The notes beneath the pieces are model-generated. The model saw only the letters and a program-made list of their open reading frames with translations, did not search any database and was not told where the DNA came from. From Holophaga sp. (GTDB lineage: Bacteria > Acidobacteriota > Holophagae > Holophagales > Holophagaceae): a DNA stretch of 13,925 nt. The stretch spans positions 1 through 13,925 of the forward strand of contig JARLGP010000088.1 in assembly GCA_031292735.1 (NCBI GenBank). Direction: 5' to 3'. The translations under genes and the position numbers were made by a program. Positions 7,637 through 13,789 of this stretch are shown piece after piece; the stretch's first letter is position 1; every line of letters begins with the position of its first letter.

Positions 7637-9466
7637 ATGGCTGAACCCTCCAAGGACAAGCGAATCAGGCCGGCCGCCCAGAAGCAGAGCGCCGAGGCCG
7701 AACTGCGCCGGCGCAGCTGGGAGCTGGGGGAGCGGGCCAAGGAGCTGGCCTGCCTGTACGGCATTTCCCGCCTGCGCGAAGGCGACGACCTCACCCTGCA
7801 GGAATTCCTCCGGGAGATGGTCAAGCTGCTGCCGCCGGCCTGGCAGTTTCCGGAGGCGGCGGTGGCCCGGATCCGGGTGTTCGACGACGAGTACGCCACC
7901 GGCGACTTCGGCGCCTGCGCGGCCACCCAGAGCAGCGAGATCCGCAAGCAGGGCGAGGCCATCGGCTTCGTGGAGGTGGGCTACCGGGACCCGCTCCCGG
8001 TCCTGGAGGAGCCCTTCCTGCCTGAGGAACGCCACCTGCTGGACAGCATCGCCGAGCGGGTGGGGGCGGTGGTGGTCCACTACCGGGCCAAGGAGCGGAT
8101 CACCGAATACCAGGCCCAGCTCCGCTCCCTGGCTTCGGAACTCGCCCTCACCAGCGAGCGCGAGCGCCGCCAGATCGCCCAGGAACTGCACGACCAGATC
8201 GGCCAGAACCTGGCCGCCATCAAGTTCAAGCTGGGCCTGCTGGCCCAGACCTCCCAGGTCCCGGAGCTGGTGGAAAGCCTGGCGCTGCTGGAACGCACCA
8301 TCCAGTCCTCGCGCAACCTCACCTACGAGCTGAGCCCGCCGGTGCTGCACGAGCTGGGCCTGTGCGCCGCGCTGGAATGGCTGGTGCACCAGCTGCGGGC
8401 CAACTTCGGCATCGCCGGCCAGTTCTTCGACGACCTCCAGCCCAAGCCGCTCACCGACGACCTGCGGATCGTGCTGTTCCAGGCGGTGCGCGAGCTGCTC
8501 ACCAACGTGGGCAAGCATTCCCGGGCGAACATGGCCCGGGTGACGGCCAAGGTGGTGGCCGGGGAACTGTGGCTGGAGGTGATCGACGACGGGGTGGGGT
8601 TCGACCCGGCCCAGCACCGCGCCGTGCGCCAGGGCACCAGCGGCATGGGCCTGTTCAGCGTCCGGGAGCGCATGGCCCACCTGGAAACCCGCATGGAGAT
8701 CATCTCGGCGCCGGGGCAGGGCACCCGGGTGCTGCTGCGCGCTCCGCTGCTGGACCGGGGGGCGGAGAAGAGCCTGCCCGCGGCCCCGGCCGGGCCGGAG
8801 GCCGCGCCCAGCCGGCACATCCGGATCCTGCTGGCCGAGGACCAGGGCCTCACCCGGGCCGGGCTGCGCTCGCTGCTGGAACAGTCCGCGGACCTGGAGG
8901 TGGTGGGCGAGGCCGCCGACGGCGAGGCCGCGGTGGCGCTGTGCCGGGAAATCCGTCCCGACGTGGTGGTGATGGACATCGCCATGCCCAAGCTGAACGG
9001 CATCGAAGCCACCCGGCGCATCCTCAAGGAGCTGCCGGCCACCAAGGTGGTGGCCCTGTCCATGCACGCCGACAGCCAGTACGTGCTGGAGATGCTCCGG
9101 GCCGGGGCCACCGGCTACCTGCTCAAGGACTGCGTCCGGGAGGACCTGGCCCAGGCGATCCGGGTGGTGCAGGCCAACTTCTCCTTCCTGAGCCCGGGGC
9201 TGGCGGCCCACGTGGCCGACGAGGTGGTGCGGGGCTCCGCCGCGGCCCCGGCCCGGGGCACCGACAAGCTCACCCGCCAGGAACGGGTGGTGCTGGGCAT
9301 GCTCACCAAGGGCGGATCGGCCAAGGCGATCGCCGCCGAACTGAAGCTCAGCCCCAAGACCATCGAAAGCCACCGCCAGCACATCATGGAGAAGCTGCGC
9401 ATCAACAGCGTGGCCGGGCTCACCCGGTTCGCCATCAAGGAAGGCCTGATCGAGCTGGACGACTAA
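7637..9466 (+). CDS. Fused NarL-type histidine kinase and LuxR-type response regulator
   Basis: 609 residues containing an entire two-component system. The N-terminal part (about 25-155) looks like a GAF-type sensor (KELACLYGISRL; LPPAWQFPEAAVARI). A HisKA_3 kinase follows, with ERRQIAQELHDQIGQNLAAI (176-195) and His185 the likely phosphoacceptor. Its ATPase has RELLTNVGKHS (285-295), DDGVGFD (317-323) and GMGLFSVRERM (336-346). A linker rich in Ala and Pro (about 372-392) leads to a receiver with EDQ (401-403), phospho-accepting Asp447 in VVMDIAMP, Ser475 and Lys497. A LuxR/NarL helix-turn-helix ends the protein (544-600: LTRQERVVLGM, AAELKLSPKTIESHR). No membrane segment is evident, so it is probably cytoplasmic. 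No stop or plausible restart lies in the linker, so the fusion seems real. Target genes are unknown; the palindrome at 9490-9519 is a candidate. Confidence 0.92.
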   Translation: MAEPSKDKRIRPAAQKQSAEAELRRRSWELGERAKELACLYGISRLREGDDLTLQEFLREMVKLLPPAWQFPEAAVARIRVFDDEYATGDFGACAATQSSEIRKQGEAIGFVEVGYRDPLPVLEEPFLPEERHLLDSIAERVGAVVVHYRAKERITEYQAQLRSLASELALTSERERRQIAQELHDQIGQNLAAIKFKLGLLAQTSQVPELVESLALLERTIQSSRNLTYELSPPVLHELGLCAALEWLVHQLRANFGIAGQFFDDLQPKPLTDDLRIVLFQAVRELLTNVGKHSRANMARVTAKVVAGELWLEVIDDGVGFDPAQHRAVRQGTSGMGLFSVRERMAHLETRMEIISAPGQGTRVLLRAPLLDRGAEKSLPAAPAGPEAAPSRHIRILLAEDQGLTRAGLRSLLEQSADLEVVGEAADGEAAVALCREIRPDVVVMDIAMPKLNGIEATRRILKELPATKVVALSMHADSQYVLEMLRAGATGYLLKDCVREDLAQAIRVVQANFSFLSPGLAAHVADEVVRGSAAAPARGTDKLTRQERVVLGMLTKGGSAKAIAAELKLSPKTIESHRQHIMEKLRINSVAGLTRFAIKEGLIELDD

Positions 9467-9489
9467 GGCATCGGCTGACCCGCCGCTCG

Positions 9490-9519
9490 GCCATTGGATG
9501 ACAGGAACTGCCCAATGGC
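9490..9519. promoter_or_regulatory. Perfect spaced palindrome, possible operator
   Basis: GCCATTGG (9490-9497) and CCAATGGC (9512-9519) are exact reverse complements separated by 14 bp. The half-site centres are 22 bp apart, about two helical turns, which suits a dimeric DNA-binding protein. The right half overlaps a candidate -35 (ATGGCA, 9515-9520), paired at 18 bp with a -10-like CATAGT (9539-9544). The site lies between the LuxR-type fusion gene and the cysteine-rich gene. As RNA it could form an 8-bp hairpin, but no U-tract follows, so a terminator is less likely. Confidence 0.45.
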
Positions 9520-9567
9520 AGGGTCTGGTCCGACCACCCATAGTTGTTTCATGAAAGGGAGGCCGGG

Positions 9568-9867
9568 ATGCGAGTGAGAAACGTCATGGAACGGGAGCCC
9601 GAAGGCTGCCGGTGCGGCACCTGGCTGCAGCATTGGGACACCTTCAGCCGGCAGCGGGCCAACTTCTGCATGGTGGTGGACTGCAACAGCAAGCCCGAGG
9701 TGGGCGGGCAGGTGCGCAAGGAAGGGCAGGACCGGGTGTACATCGTTCCCCTGTGCCGGGCCTGCGCCGCCAAGGCCGGCCAGCTGCTGGAAGTGGTCAA
9801 CAACGTCAACCTGGTGCCCGCCGACCTGGAAGAAACCTGCGCCCGGAAGGCGGCCTCAGGTTATTAG
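9568..9867 (+). CDS. Small cysteine-rich protein of unknown function, probably zinc-binding
   Basis: 99 residues with seven cysteines arranged as CRC (14-16), C-x4-C (34-39), C-x2-C (63-66) and Cys91, plus His22 in the pattern W-x2-H-W. The spacing suggests one or two structural zinc sites. It resembles, from memory, a scattered family of small uncharacterised proteins starting V-R-N-V with a C-x-C-G-x-W-L-x-H-W motif and a later 'Y-I-[IV]-P-L-C' segment; no function is known to me. No signal peptide or membrane helix is present. GGGAGG at 9555-9560 sits seven bases before the ATG at 9568, so I prefer it over the TTG at 9544, which would add eight residues. The last 12 bp overlap the 3' end of recR on the other strand. 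Confidence 0.7.
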   Translation: MRVRNVMEREPEGCRCGTWLQHWDTFSRQRANFCMVVDCNSKPEVGGQVRKEGQDRVYIVPLCRACAAKAGQLLEVVNNVNLVPADLEETCARKAASGY

Positions 9868-10455
9868 CCGCCGGCCGTCCATGGCCCGGTCCAGGGTGAG
9901 GTCGTCGGCGTACTCCAGGTCGCTGCCGATGGGCAGGCCCAGGCCGATGCGGGTGGTGCGGATGCCCAGGGGCTCCAGGATCCGGGCCAGCCAGGCCGCG
10001 GTGGCCTCGCCGTCCAGGGTGGGGTTGGTGGCCAGCACCACCTCCTTGATCCGGGCGTCCTCCAGCCGCTTGAGCAGCTCGCGCACCCGCAGCTGATCCG
10101 GGCCTACCCCCTTGAGCGGGGAGATCAGCCCGCCCAGCACGTGGTAGCGCCCGTGGAAATGCCCCGAACGCTCGAAGCTGATCACGTTGCTGGCCTCGGC
10201 CAGCACCACCAGGGTATCGGTGTCGCGCTTGGGATCGGAGCAGATGGCGCAGACCGGGCGGTCGGTAAAGGCGCCGCACTGTTCGCAGAAGCCCACGGAG
10301 TGGGCCGCGTCGCGCAGCAGGTCGCCCAGGTGCTCCATGGCCGCCGGGCCCTCCTTGAGCAGGTGCAGCGCCATGCGCTGGGCAGACTTGGTGCCCACCC
10401 CGGGCAGTTTCTGGAAGGCGTCGACCACGGCCTCCAGGGAATCCGGCAGCCGCAC
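9856..10455 (-). CDS. recR: Recombination mediator protein RecR
   Basis: 199 residues, standard RecR length. RecR forms a ring clamp on DNA and, with RecO (and RecF), helps load RecA at gaps during recombinational repair. The N-terminal helix-hairpin-helix reads LPGVGTKSAQRMALHLL (17-33). A four-cysteine zinc site follows (Cys57, Cys60, Cys69, Cys72). The Toprim domain starts at about 81 with VVLAEASNV and includes the very conserved YHVLGGLISPLKGVGP (104-119) and ATNPTLDGEATA (142-153). The GTG start at 10455 lies four bases after the ybaB stop, implying translational coupling; the ybaB-recR pairing is common across bacteria. Its 3' end overlaps the convergent cysteine-rich gene by 12 bp. 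Confidence 0.97.
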   Translation of the reverse strand: MRLPDSLEAVVDAFQKLPGVGTKSAQRMALHLLKEGPAAMEHLGDLLRDAAHSVGFCEQCGAFTDRPVCAICSDPKRDTDTLVVLAEASNVISFERSGHFHGRYHVLGGLISPLKGVGPDQLRVRELLKRLEDARIKEVVLATNPTLDGEATAAWLARILEPLGIRTTRIGLGLPIGSDLEYADDLTLDRAMDGRRLIT

Positions 10456-10459
10456 CGGG

Positions 10460-10762
10460 TCAGAACCCCATGCCGGGGATGTTCAGGCCGCCGCCGAGGC
10501 TGCCGGTGACCTTGGCCATGCCGTCGTCGGCCTTGGCCGAGGCGTCCTTGAAGGCGGCCAGGATCAGGTCCTCCAGCATGCTGGGGTCCTCGGGATCCAT
10601 GGCTTCCTTGGCCACCGAGATGGCCACCAGCTCCTTGGCGCCGTTCAGGGTCACCTTGACCATGGCGCCGCCGGCGGTGCCTTCGGCGCGCAGGGCCTTC
10701 TGGGCCTCCTGCATCTTGGTCTGCATCTGTTGCGCCTGTTTCATGAGAAAGCGCATGTCCAT
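10460..10762 (-). CDS. ybaB: YbaB/EbfC nucleoid-associated protein
   Basis: 100 residues. YbaB/EbfC proteins form small dimers that bind DNA and organise the nucleoid. The N-terminus begins with the usual helix FLMKQAQQMQTKMQEAQ (5-21), the middle has the strand VKVTLNGAKELVAISV (35-50), and a PEDPSMLEDLILAAFKDA helix (57-74) follows. A glycine- and methionine-containing tail ends in LNIPGMGF, typical of the family. The ATG at 10762 is preceded by AGGAG at good spacing. It sits 9 bp after the DUF2062 gene and 4 bp before recR in the same operon. Confidence 0.95.
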   Translation of the reverse strand: MDMRFLMKQAQQMQTKMQEAQKALRAEGTAGGAMVKVTLNGAKELVAISVAKEAMDPEDPSMLEDLILAAFKDASAKADDGMAKVTGSLGGGLNIPGMGF

Positions 10763-10771
10763 GGGCAGCTC

Positions 10772-11356
10772 CTATTCAGGTTGGTCGGGATTGGATTTGG
10801 GCAGGTGCAGGATGGGGAGCTTCACGGCGGGCCGGTGCAGGTGGATCTGGCGCAGCCGGGTGGCGATCTTCAGCATGACGTAGTAGCCCACCGGCAGGGC
10901 CAGGGCGCTGAGCACCACCCCGCCCAGCAGGTAGGGGCCGAGGATGGGCTTGAGCATGAGGTACATGTGGTCGAACCCTTCCTTGCTGACGAAGCTCTGC
11001 CAGCCGATGGTGTCCCAGCGGATGCCGTGGAACTTCGGCCGGCAGCCGCGCCCCATGAGCAGGTTGCCCACCAGCCCGCTCAGCGAGGCCATGGGCACCA
11101 TGGTCCAGGGGTTGTTGATGAAGCAGGCCAGCAGCATCAGGGGCCGGTGCAGCCGCTTGAACAGGAAGCACAGCAGCACGATGGCGAAGGTGTGCAGGCC
11201 GATGAAGGGGTTCCAGGCCAGCGAAAAGCCGATGGCGAAGCTCAACGCCACCTGCTCCGGGGTCAGTTCCGGGTGCAGGATCATGCGCTTCAGATGGAAT
11301 CGGAGCCCGCCCTTGAAAAAGGATTTCAGGGAGGCGGGGGCCTGATCGTCAGTCAT
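10772..11356 (-). CDS. DUF2062 family membrane protein
   Basis: 194 residues. The recognisable core is SFAIGFSLAWNPFIGLHT (39-56), a hydrophobic segment, and the family signature FINNPWTMVPM (79-89). A second long hydrophobic segment (about 135-163) is followed by a basic, cytoplasm-type C-terminus (KIATRLRQIHLHR). DUF2062 proteins are small inner-membrane proteins of unknown biochemical function; some occur fused to or beside glycosyltransferases, which is not the case here. The gene lies 24 bp after thiL and 9 bp before ybaB and is surely co-transcribed with them. The start at 11356 has a CTGGAG element about 12 bases upstream. No role is proposed. Confidence 0.85.
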   Translation of the reverse strand: MTDDQAPASLKSFFKGGLRFHLKRMILHPELTPEQVALSFAIGFSLAWNPFIGLHTFAIVLLCFLFKRLHRPLMLLACFINNPWTMVPMASLSGLVGNLLMGRGCRPKFHGIRWDTIGWQSFVSKEGFDHMYLMLKPILGPYLLGGVVLSALALPVGYYVMLKIATRLRQIHLHRPAVKLPILHLPKSNPDQPE

Positions 11357-11380
11357 GAGTCGGGGGTGCTCCAGATGGCT

Positions 11381-12295
11381 TCAACGGGCGAAATGATCGA
11401 AGCCCAGGTCCGGGTAGGGACCTAGACTCCTTCCATCATAGTGGAGAAGCGGGGCCTCCGCTCGTTCCACGGCTAACCCAACTGGTATCAAGGGAATGCC
11501 CAAGATGTCCTGGAGCTCGTCCTGGGGCAGCGACGAGGAAAAGCAGCGGGCGTAATCCTCGCCCCCCTCCAGGCTGTCGGGGCCGAGCCCGGGGTCCAGG
11601 ATCACGCTGAGGCCCGCGGCCTCGGCCAGGTTGCGCAGGTCCCGGCTGATCCCGTCGGAGATGTCGATGCAGGCGTGCACCTCGGGGATCCGCGCCAGCC
11701 GCGGGCCCAGGCCGAGGTTCGGGCTGGGGTCCAGGTGGGCCGCCAGGTCCGGGTCGATCCGTCCGGGATCCCAGCGGGCCCCGGCCATGAGCTTGCGCAG
11801 GCCGCGCAGGCTCGCCCCCAGTTCCTGGTCGACGAACAGCCGGTCCCCGGCGGCCATGGCCTCCCGCTTGAGCCAGCGCGAGCAGCAGCCGAACGCGGTG
11901 ATGCCCAGGCCCAGGCCGGTGGCCCGGCCCACGGTGTCGCCGCCCAGCACCGGCACCCCGGTCTCGGCCGCCGCGCCGGCCAGGCCGTTCAGGAACTGCT
12001 CCAGCCATTGCGGCTCCAGGTCCCGGCCCAGGGCCAGGGTGAGGGTGAAGCCGGTGGCCTGGGCGCCGCTGGCGTCCAGGTCGGACAGGTTCACCATGAG
12101 CAGCTTGCGGCCCAGCAGGGCGGGGGGATGCCAGTCCATCCGGAAGTGCTGGCCGGACTCCATCAGGTCGGTGGTCACCAGGAGCTGCTGTCCGGGCGGC
12201 GGCGCGGGGATCCCGCCGCAGTCGTCCACCAGCTCGCGCCCTCCGGGGAAGCTCTCACGGATCCGACGGATGATCTCAAGCTCGGAAAGCCTCAC
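11381..12295 (-). CDS. thiL: Thiamine-monophosphate kinase
   Basis: 304 residues. ThiL phosphorylates thiamine monophosphate with ATP to give thiamine pyrophosphate, the last step of cofactor synthesis, in the cytoplasm. Family features include the N-terminal LSELEIIRRIRE helix, the metal-binding acidic positions Asp24-Asp25 (VDDCGG, in place of the common GDDAA), TTDLMESGQHF (41-51), VNLSDLDASGA (68-78), GGDTVGR (118-124), AGDRLFV (149-155), DISDGISRDL (211-220) and GGEDYARCF (244-252). All expected aspartates are kept, so it should be active, although several motifs are diverged. The GTG start at 12295 has a strong GGAGG four bases upstream. It leads the operon thiL - DUF2062 - ybaB - recR and diverges from the ferredoxin gene. 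Confidence 0.92.
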   Translation of the reverse strand: MRLSELEIIRRIRESFPGGRELVDDCGGIPAPPPGQQLLVTTDLMESGQHFRMDWHPPALLGRKLLMVNLSDLDASGAQATGFTLTLALGRDLEPQWLEQFLNGLAGAAAETGVPVLGGDTVGRATGLGLGITAFGCCSRWLKREAMAAGDRLFVDQELGASLRGLRKLMAGARWDPGRIDPDLAAHLDPSPNLGLGPRLARIPEVHACIDISDGISRDLRNLAEAAGLSVILDPGLGPDSLEGGEDYARCFSSSLPQDELQDILGIPLIPVGLAVERAEAPLLHYDGRSLGPYPDLGFDHFAR

Positions 12296-12311
12296 GAAAC
12301 CTCCAGCAGCC

Positions 12312-12317
12312 AGGATA
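12312..12317 (-). promoter_or_regulatory. Possible -10 box for the thiL operon
   Basis: On the minus strand this reads TATCCT, about 17 nt upstream of the thiL GTG. The matching -35 region is poor. A transcript from here would have a very short leader that still includes the GGAGG ribosome site. Confidence 0.25.
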
Positions 12318-12348
12318 CTCCAGGGTTCCGGATGGGCGCATTCTCGGC

Positions 12349-12377
12349 TTGGTCGCGGGCCATGCCGGTGCTAGCGT
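12349..12377 (+). promoter_or_regulatory. Predicted promoter for the ferredoxin gene
   Basis: TTGGTC (12349-12354) and TAGCGT (12372-12377) are separated by 17 bp within the divergent thiL-ferredoxin gap. An AT-rich TTTAAAT follows directly. The predicted start near 12384 leaves a leader of about 43 nt ending in a strong AGGAGA ribosome site. Confidence 0.4.
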
Positions 12378-12426
12378 TTAAATGTGCCAGAACGGGTTCG
12401 ACCCGGTCTGCAAAAGGAGAACGCTC

Positions 12427-12681
12427 ATGGCCATCACCAAGGTTTGGATCGAAGAAGGTTGCATCGTCTGCAACGCCTGCGAAGCGGAGTGCCCCGACGT
12501 TTTCCTGGTCACCGACACCACCTGCGTGATCAAGGCCGACGTGCGGGTGGACGGCGTGGAGTCCGAGAACCGCGATGAGATGGCCGCCCTGAAGGACGAG
12601 ATCGGCGGCGCGCAGGAAGCGGCCATCGAGGCCGCCGCCGCGGGCTGCCCGGTGGAAGTGATCAAGTTCGAAAAGGCCTGA
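12427..12681 (+). CDS. Small [4Fe-4S] ferredoxin
   Basis: 84-residue acidic electron carrier. The N-terminal motif C-x2-C-x2-C-x3-C-P uses Cys12, Cys15, Cys18 and Cys22, and a distant Cys74-Pro follows. In single-cluster ferredoxins of this type the cluster is normally bound by the first three cysteines plus the distant one. Cys22 and an extra Cys33 are then left over and could be free, disulphide-linked or part of a second site. A helical acidic insertion (about 43-70) separates the two halves. The ATG at 12427 has a near-ideal AGGAGA site six bases upstream; an upstream frame from 12382 would add 15 unsupported residues. Redox partners are unknown; the flanking genes do not point to one. 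Confidence 0.88.
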   Translation: MAITKVWIEEGCIVCNACEAECPDVFLVTDTTCVIKADVRVDGVESENRDEMAALKDEIGGAQEAAIEAAAAGCPVEVIKFEKA

Positions 12682-12704
12682 GCCCCTCCCGGGGTTCCCT
12701 GCCG

Positions 12705-12726
12705 CGGGGCGCTTCAGTGCGCCCCG
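12705..12726 (+). terminator. GC-rich hairpin after ferredoxin gene
   Basis: CGGGGCGC (12705-12712) and GCGCCCCG (12719-12726) form a perfect 8-bp stem with a six-base loop, 24 bp after the ferredoxin stop. Only two T residues follow, so intrinsic termination would be imperfect. The hairpin lies just upstream of, and may overlap the promoter for, the RsmH-like gene. Confidence 0.5.
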
Positions 12727-12736
12727 TTGCATGTGC

Positions 12737-12748
12737 CACAATCGCTCC
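12737..12748 (+). promoter_or_regulatory. Candidate -10 box for rsmH-like gene, leaderless geometry
   Basis: CACAAT (12737-12742) lies exactly six bases before the ATG at 12749, with no Shine-Dalgarno sequence. This repeats the arrangement seen before ddl and the sensor kinase. No good -35 is visible. Confidence 0.35.
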
Positions 12749-13789
12749 ATGGCCGATCCCGTTTCCCGACCTCCACGCAGGGTGCGCTACCGGGGCACCC
12801 ACCCCCGGCAGTTCCAGGAAAAGTACAAGGAGCTCGATCCCGCGGCCCACGCCGGTGAGCTGGAGAAGGTGCGCGAGCGCGGCCATACCCCGGCGGGCAC
12901 CCACCGGCCCATCTGCGTGCGGGAGATCCTGGAGGTGCTGGCGCCCGGGCCCGGCCAGGTGGGCCTGGACGCCACCCTGGGCTACGGCGGCCACGCCCAG
13001 GAACTGCTGGCGCGGCTGGTCCCCGGCGGGCGCCTGTTCGGCATCGACGTGGACCCGCTGGAGCTGCCCCGCACCGAGGCCCGGCTGCGGGCCCTGGGCT
13101 TCCAGGAGGACATCCTGGTGGTGCGCCGCATGAACTTCGCCGGGCTGCCCAGCCTGCTGCTCGAGGCGGGCGGCGCCCTGGACTTCATCCTGGCCGACCT
13201 GGGCGTCTCCTCCATGCAGATCGACAATCCGGCCCGGGGCTTCACCTACAAGGCCGACGGGCCCCTGGACCTGCGGCTGAACCCCAACCGGGGCCGGCCC
13301 GCCTCGGCGCTGCTGGCGTCGCTGGACCGGGAGCAGCTGGCCGCCATGCTCACCGAGCTTTCCGACGAGCCCCACGCGGAGGCCATCGCCGCGGCCCTCT
13401 GCGGCCAGCCGGTGGCCGGCACCCGCCAGTTGGCGGCCCGGGTGGCCCGGGCGCTCAAGCCCCTGCTGGACCCGGACGACTGGCAGGACCAGCTGCGCGG
13501 CTCGCTGCAGCGCACCTTCCAGGCCCTGCGCATCACCGTGAACGACGAGCTGGGCGTGCTCGACCAGTTCCTGGCCCAGCTGCCCAGGGCGCTGAAACCC
13601 GGCGGCCGGGTGGCCATCCTCAGCTTCCATTCCGGCGAGGACCGGCGGGTGAAGAAGGCCTTCCAGGCCGGGCTCCGGGACGGGCTCTACGAGGCCGTCG
13701 CCGCCGATCCGATCCGCCCGTCCCCCGAGGAACGCCGGGCCAACCCGCGCTCATCCAGCGCCAAGCTGCGCTGGGCCAAGAGGGCCTAG
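12749..13789 (+). CDS. RsmH-like 16S rRNA (cytosine-N4) methyltransferase, extended form
   Basis: 346 residues of the RsmH/MraW family, which methylates N4 of C1402 in 16S rRNA using S-adenosylmethionine. Core motifs are DATLGYGGH (74-82), LADLGVSSMQIDNPARGF (148-165), ADGPLDLRLNP (169-179), RTFQALRITVNDEL (255-268), LSFHSGEDRRVKKAF (291-305) and a C-terminal RSSSAKLRWAKR. Two traits set it apart. About 50 extra residues precede the usual start, including RGTHPRQFQEKYKEL (15-29) and HTPAGTHRPI (46-55), and HSGEDR replaces the classical HSLEDR. It is also not next to mraZ, ftsL or ftsI, where rsmH normally lies. It may be a second, specialised copy, or the sole enzyme in a rearranged genome. 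I chose the ATG at 12749 over 12731 because of the -10 geometry. Confidence 0.85.
   Translation: MADPVSRPPRRVRYRGTHPRQFQEKYKELDPAAHAGELEKVRERGHTPAGTHRPICVREILEVLAPGPGQVGLDATLGYGGHAQELLARLVPGGRLFGIDVDPLELPRTEARLRALGFQEDILVVRRMNFAGLPSLLLEAGGALDFILADLGVSSMQIDNPARGFTYKADGPLDLRLNPNRGRPASALLASLDREQLAAMLTELSDEPHAEAIAAALCGQPVAGTRQLAARVARALKPLLDPDDWQDQLRGSLQRTFQALRITVNDELGVLDQFLAQLPRALKPGGRVAILSFHSGEDRRVKKAFQAGLRDGLYEAVAADPIRPSPEERRANPRSSSAKLRWAKRA

Noticed and set aside
6446..9541. Open frame of 1031 codons on the minus strand opposite the two kinase genes
   Set aside because: It is the antisense shadow of two well-supported high-GC genes; its product is low-complexity and rich in Gly, Arg, His and Gln with no domain motif.
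9544..9567. TTG start giving an 8-residue extension of the cysteine-rich protein
   Set aside because: GGGAGG is correctly spaced for the ATG at 9568, and the extension would read through that ribosome site.
10187..11425. Open frame of 412 codons on the plus strand across recR, ybaB and the DUF2062 gene
   Set aside because: It runs antisense through three clearly identified genes, and its His/Gln/Gly-rich product has no family features.
12382..12426. ATG at 12382 as the ferredoxin start
   Set aside because: The AGGAGA site directs the ATG at 12427, and ferredoxins of this kind begin right there; the extra 15 residues match nothing.
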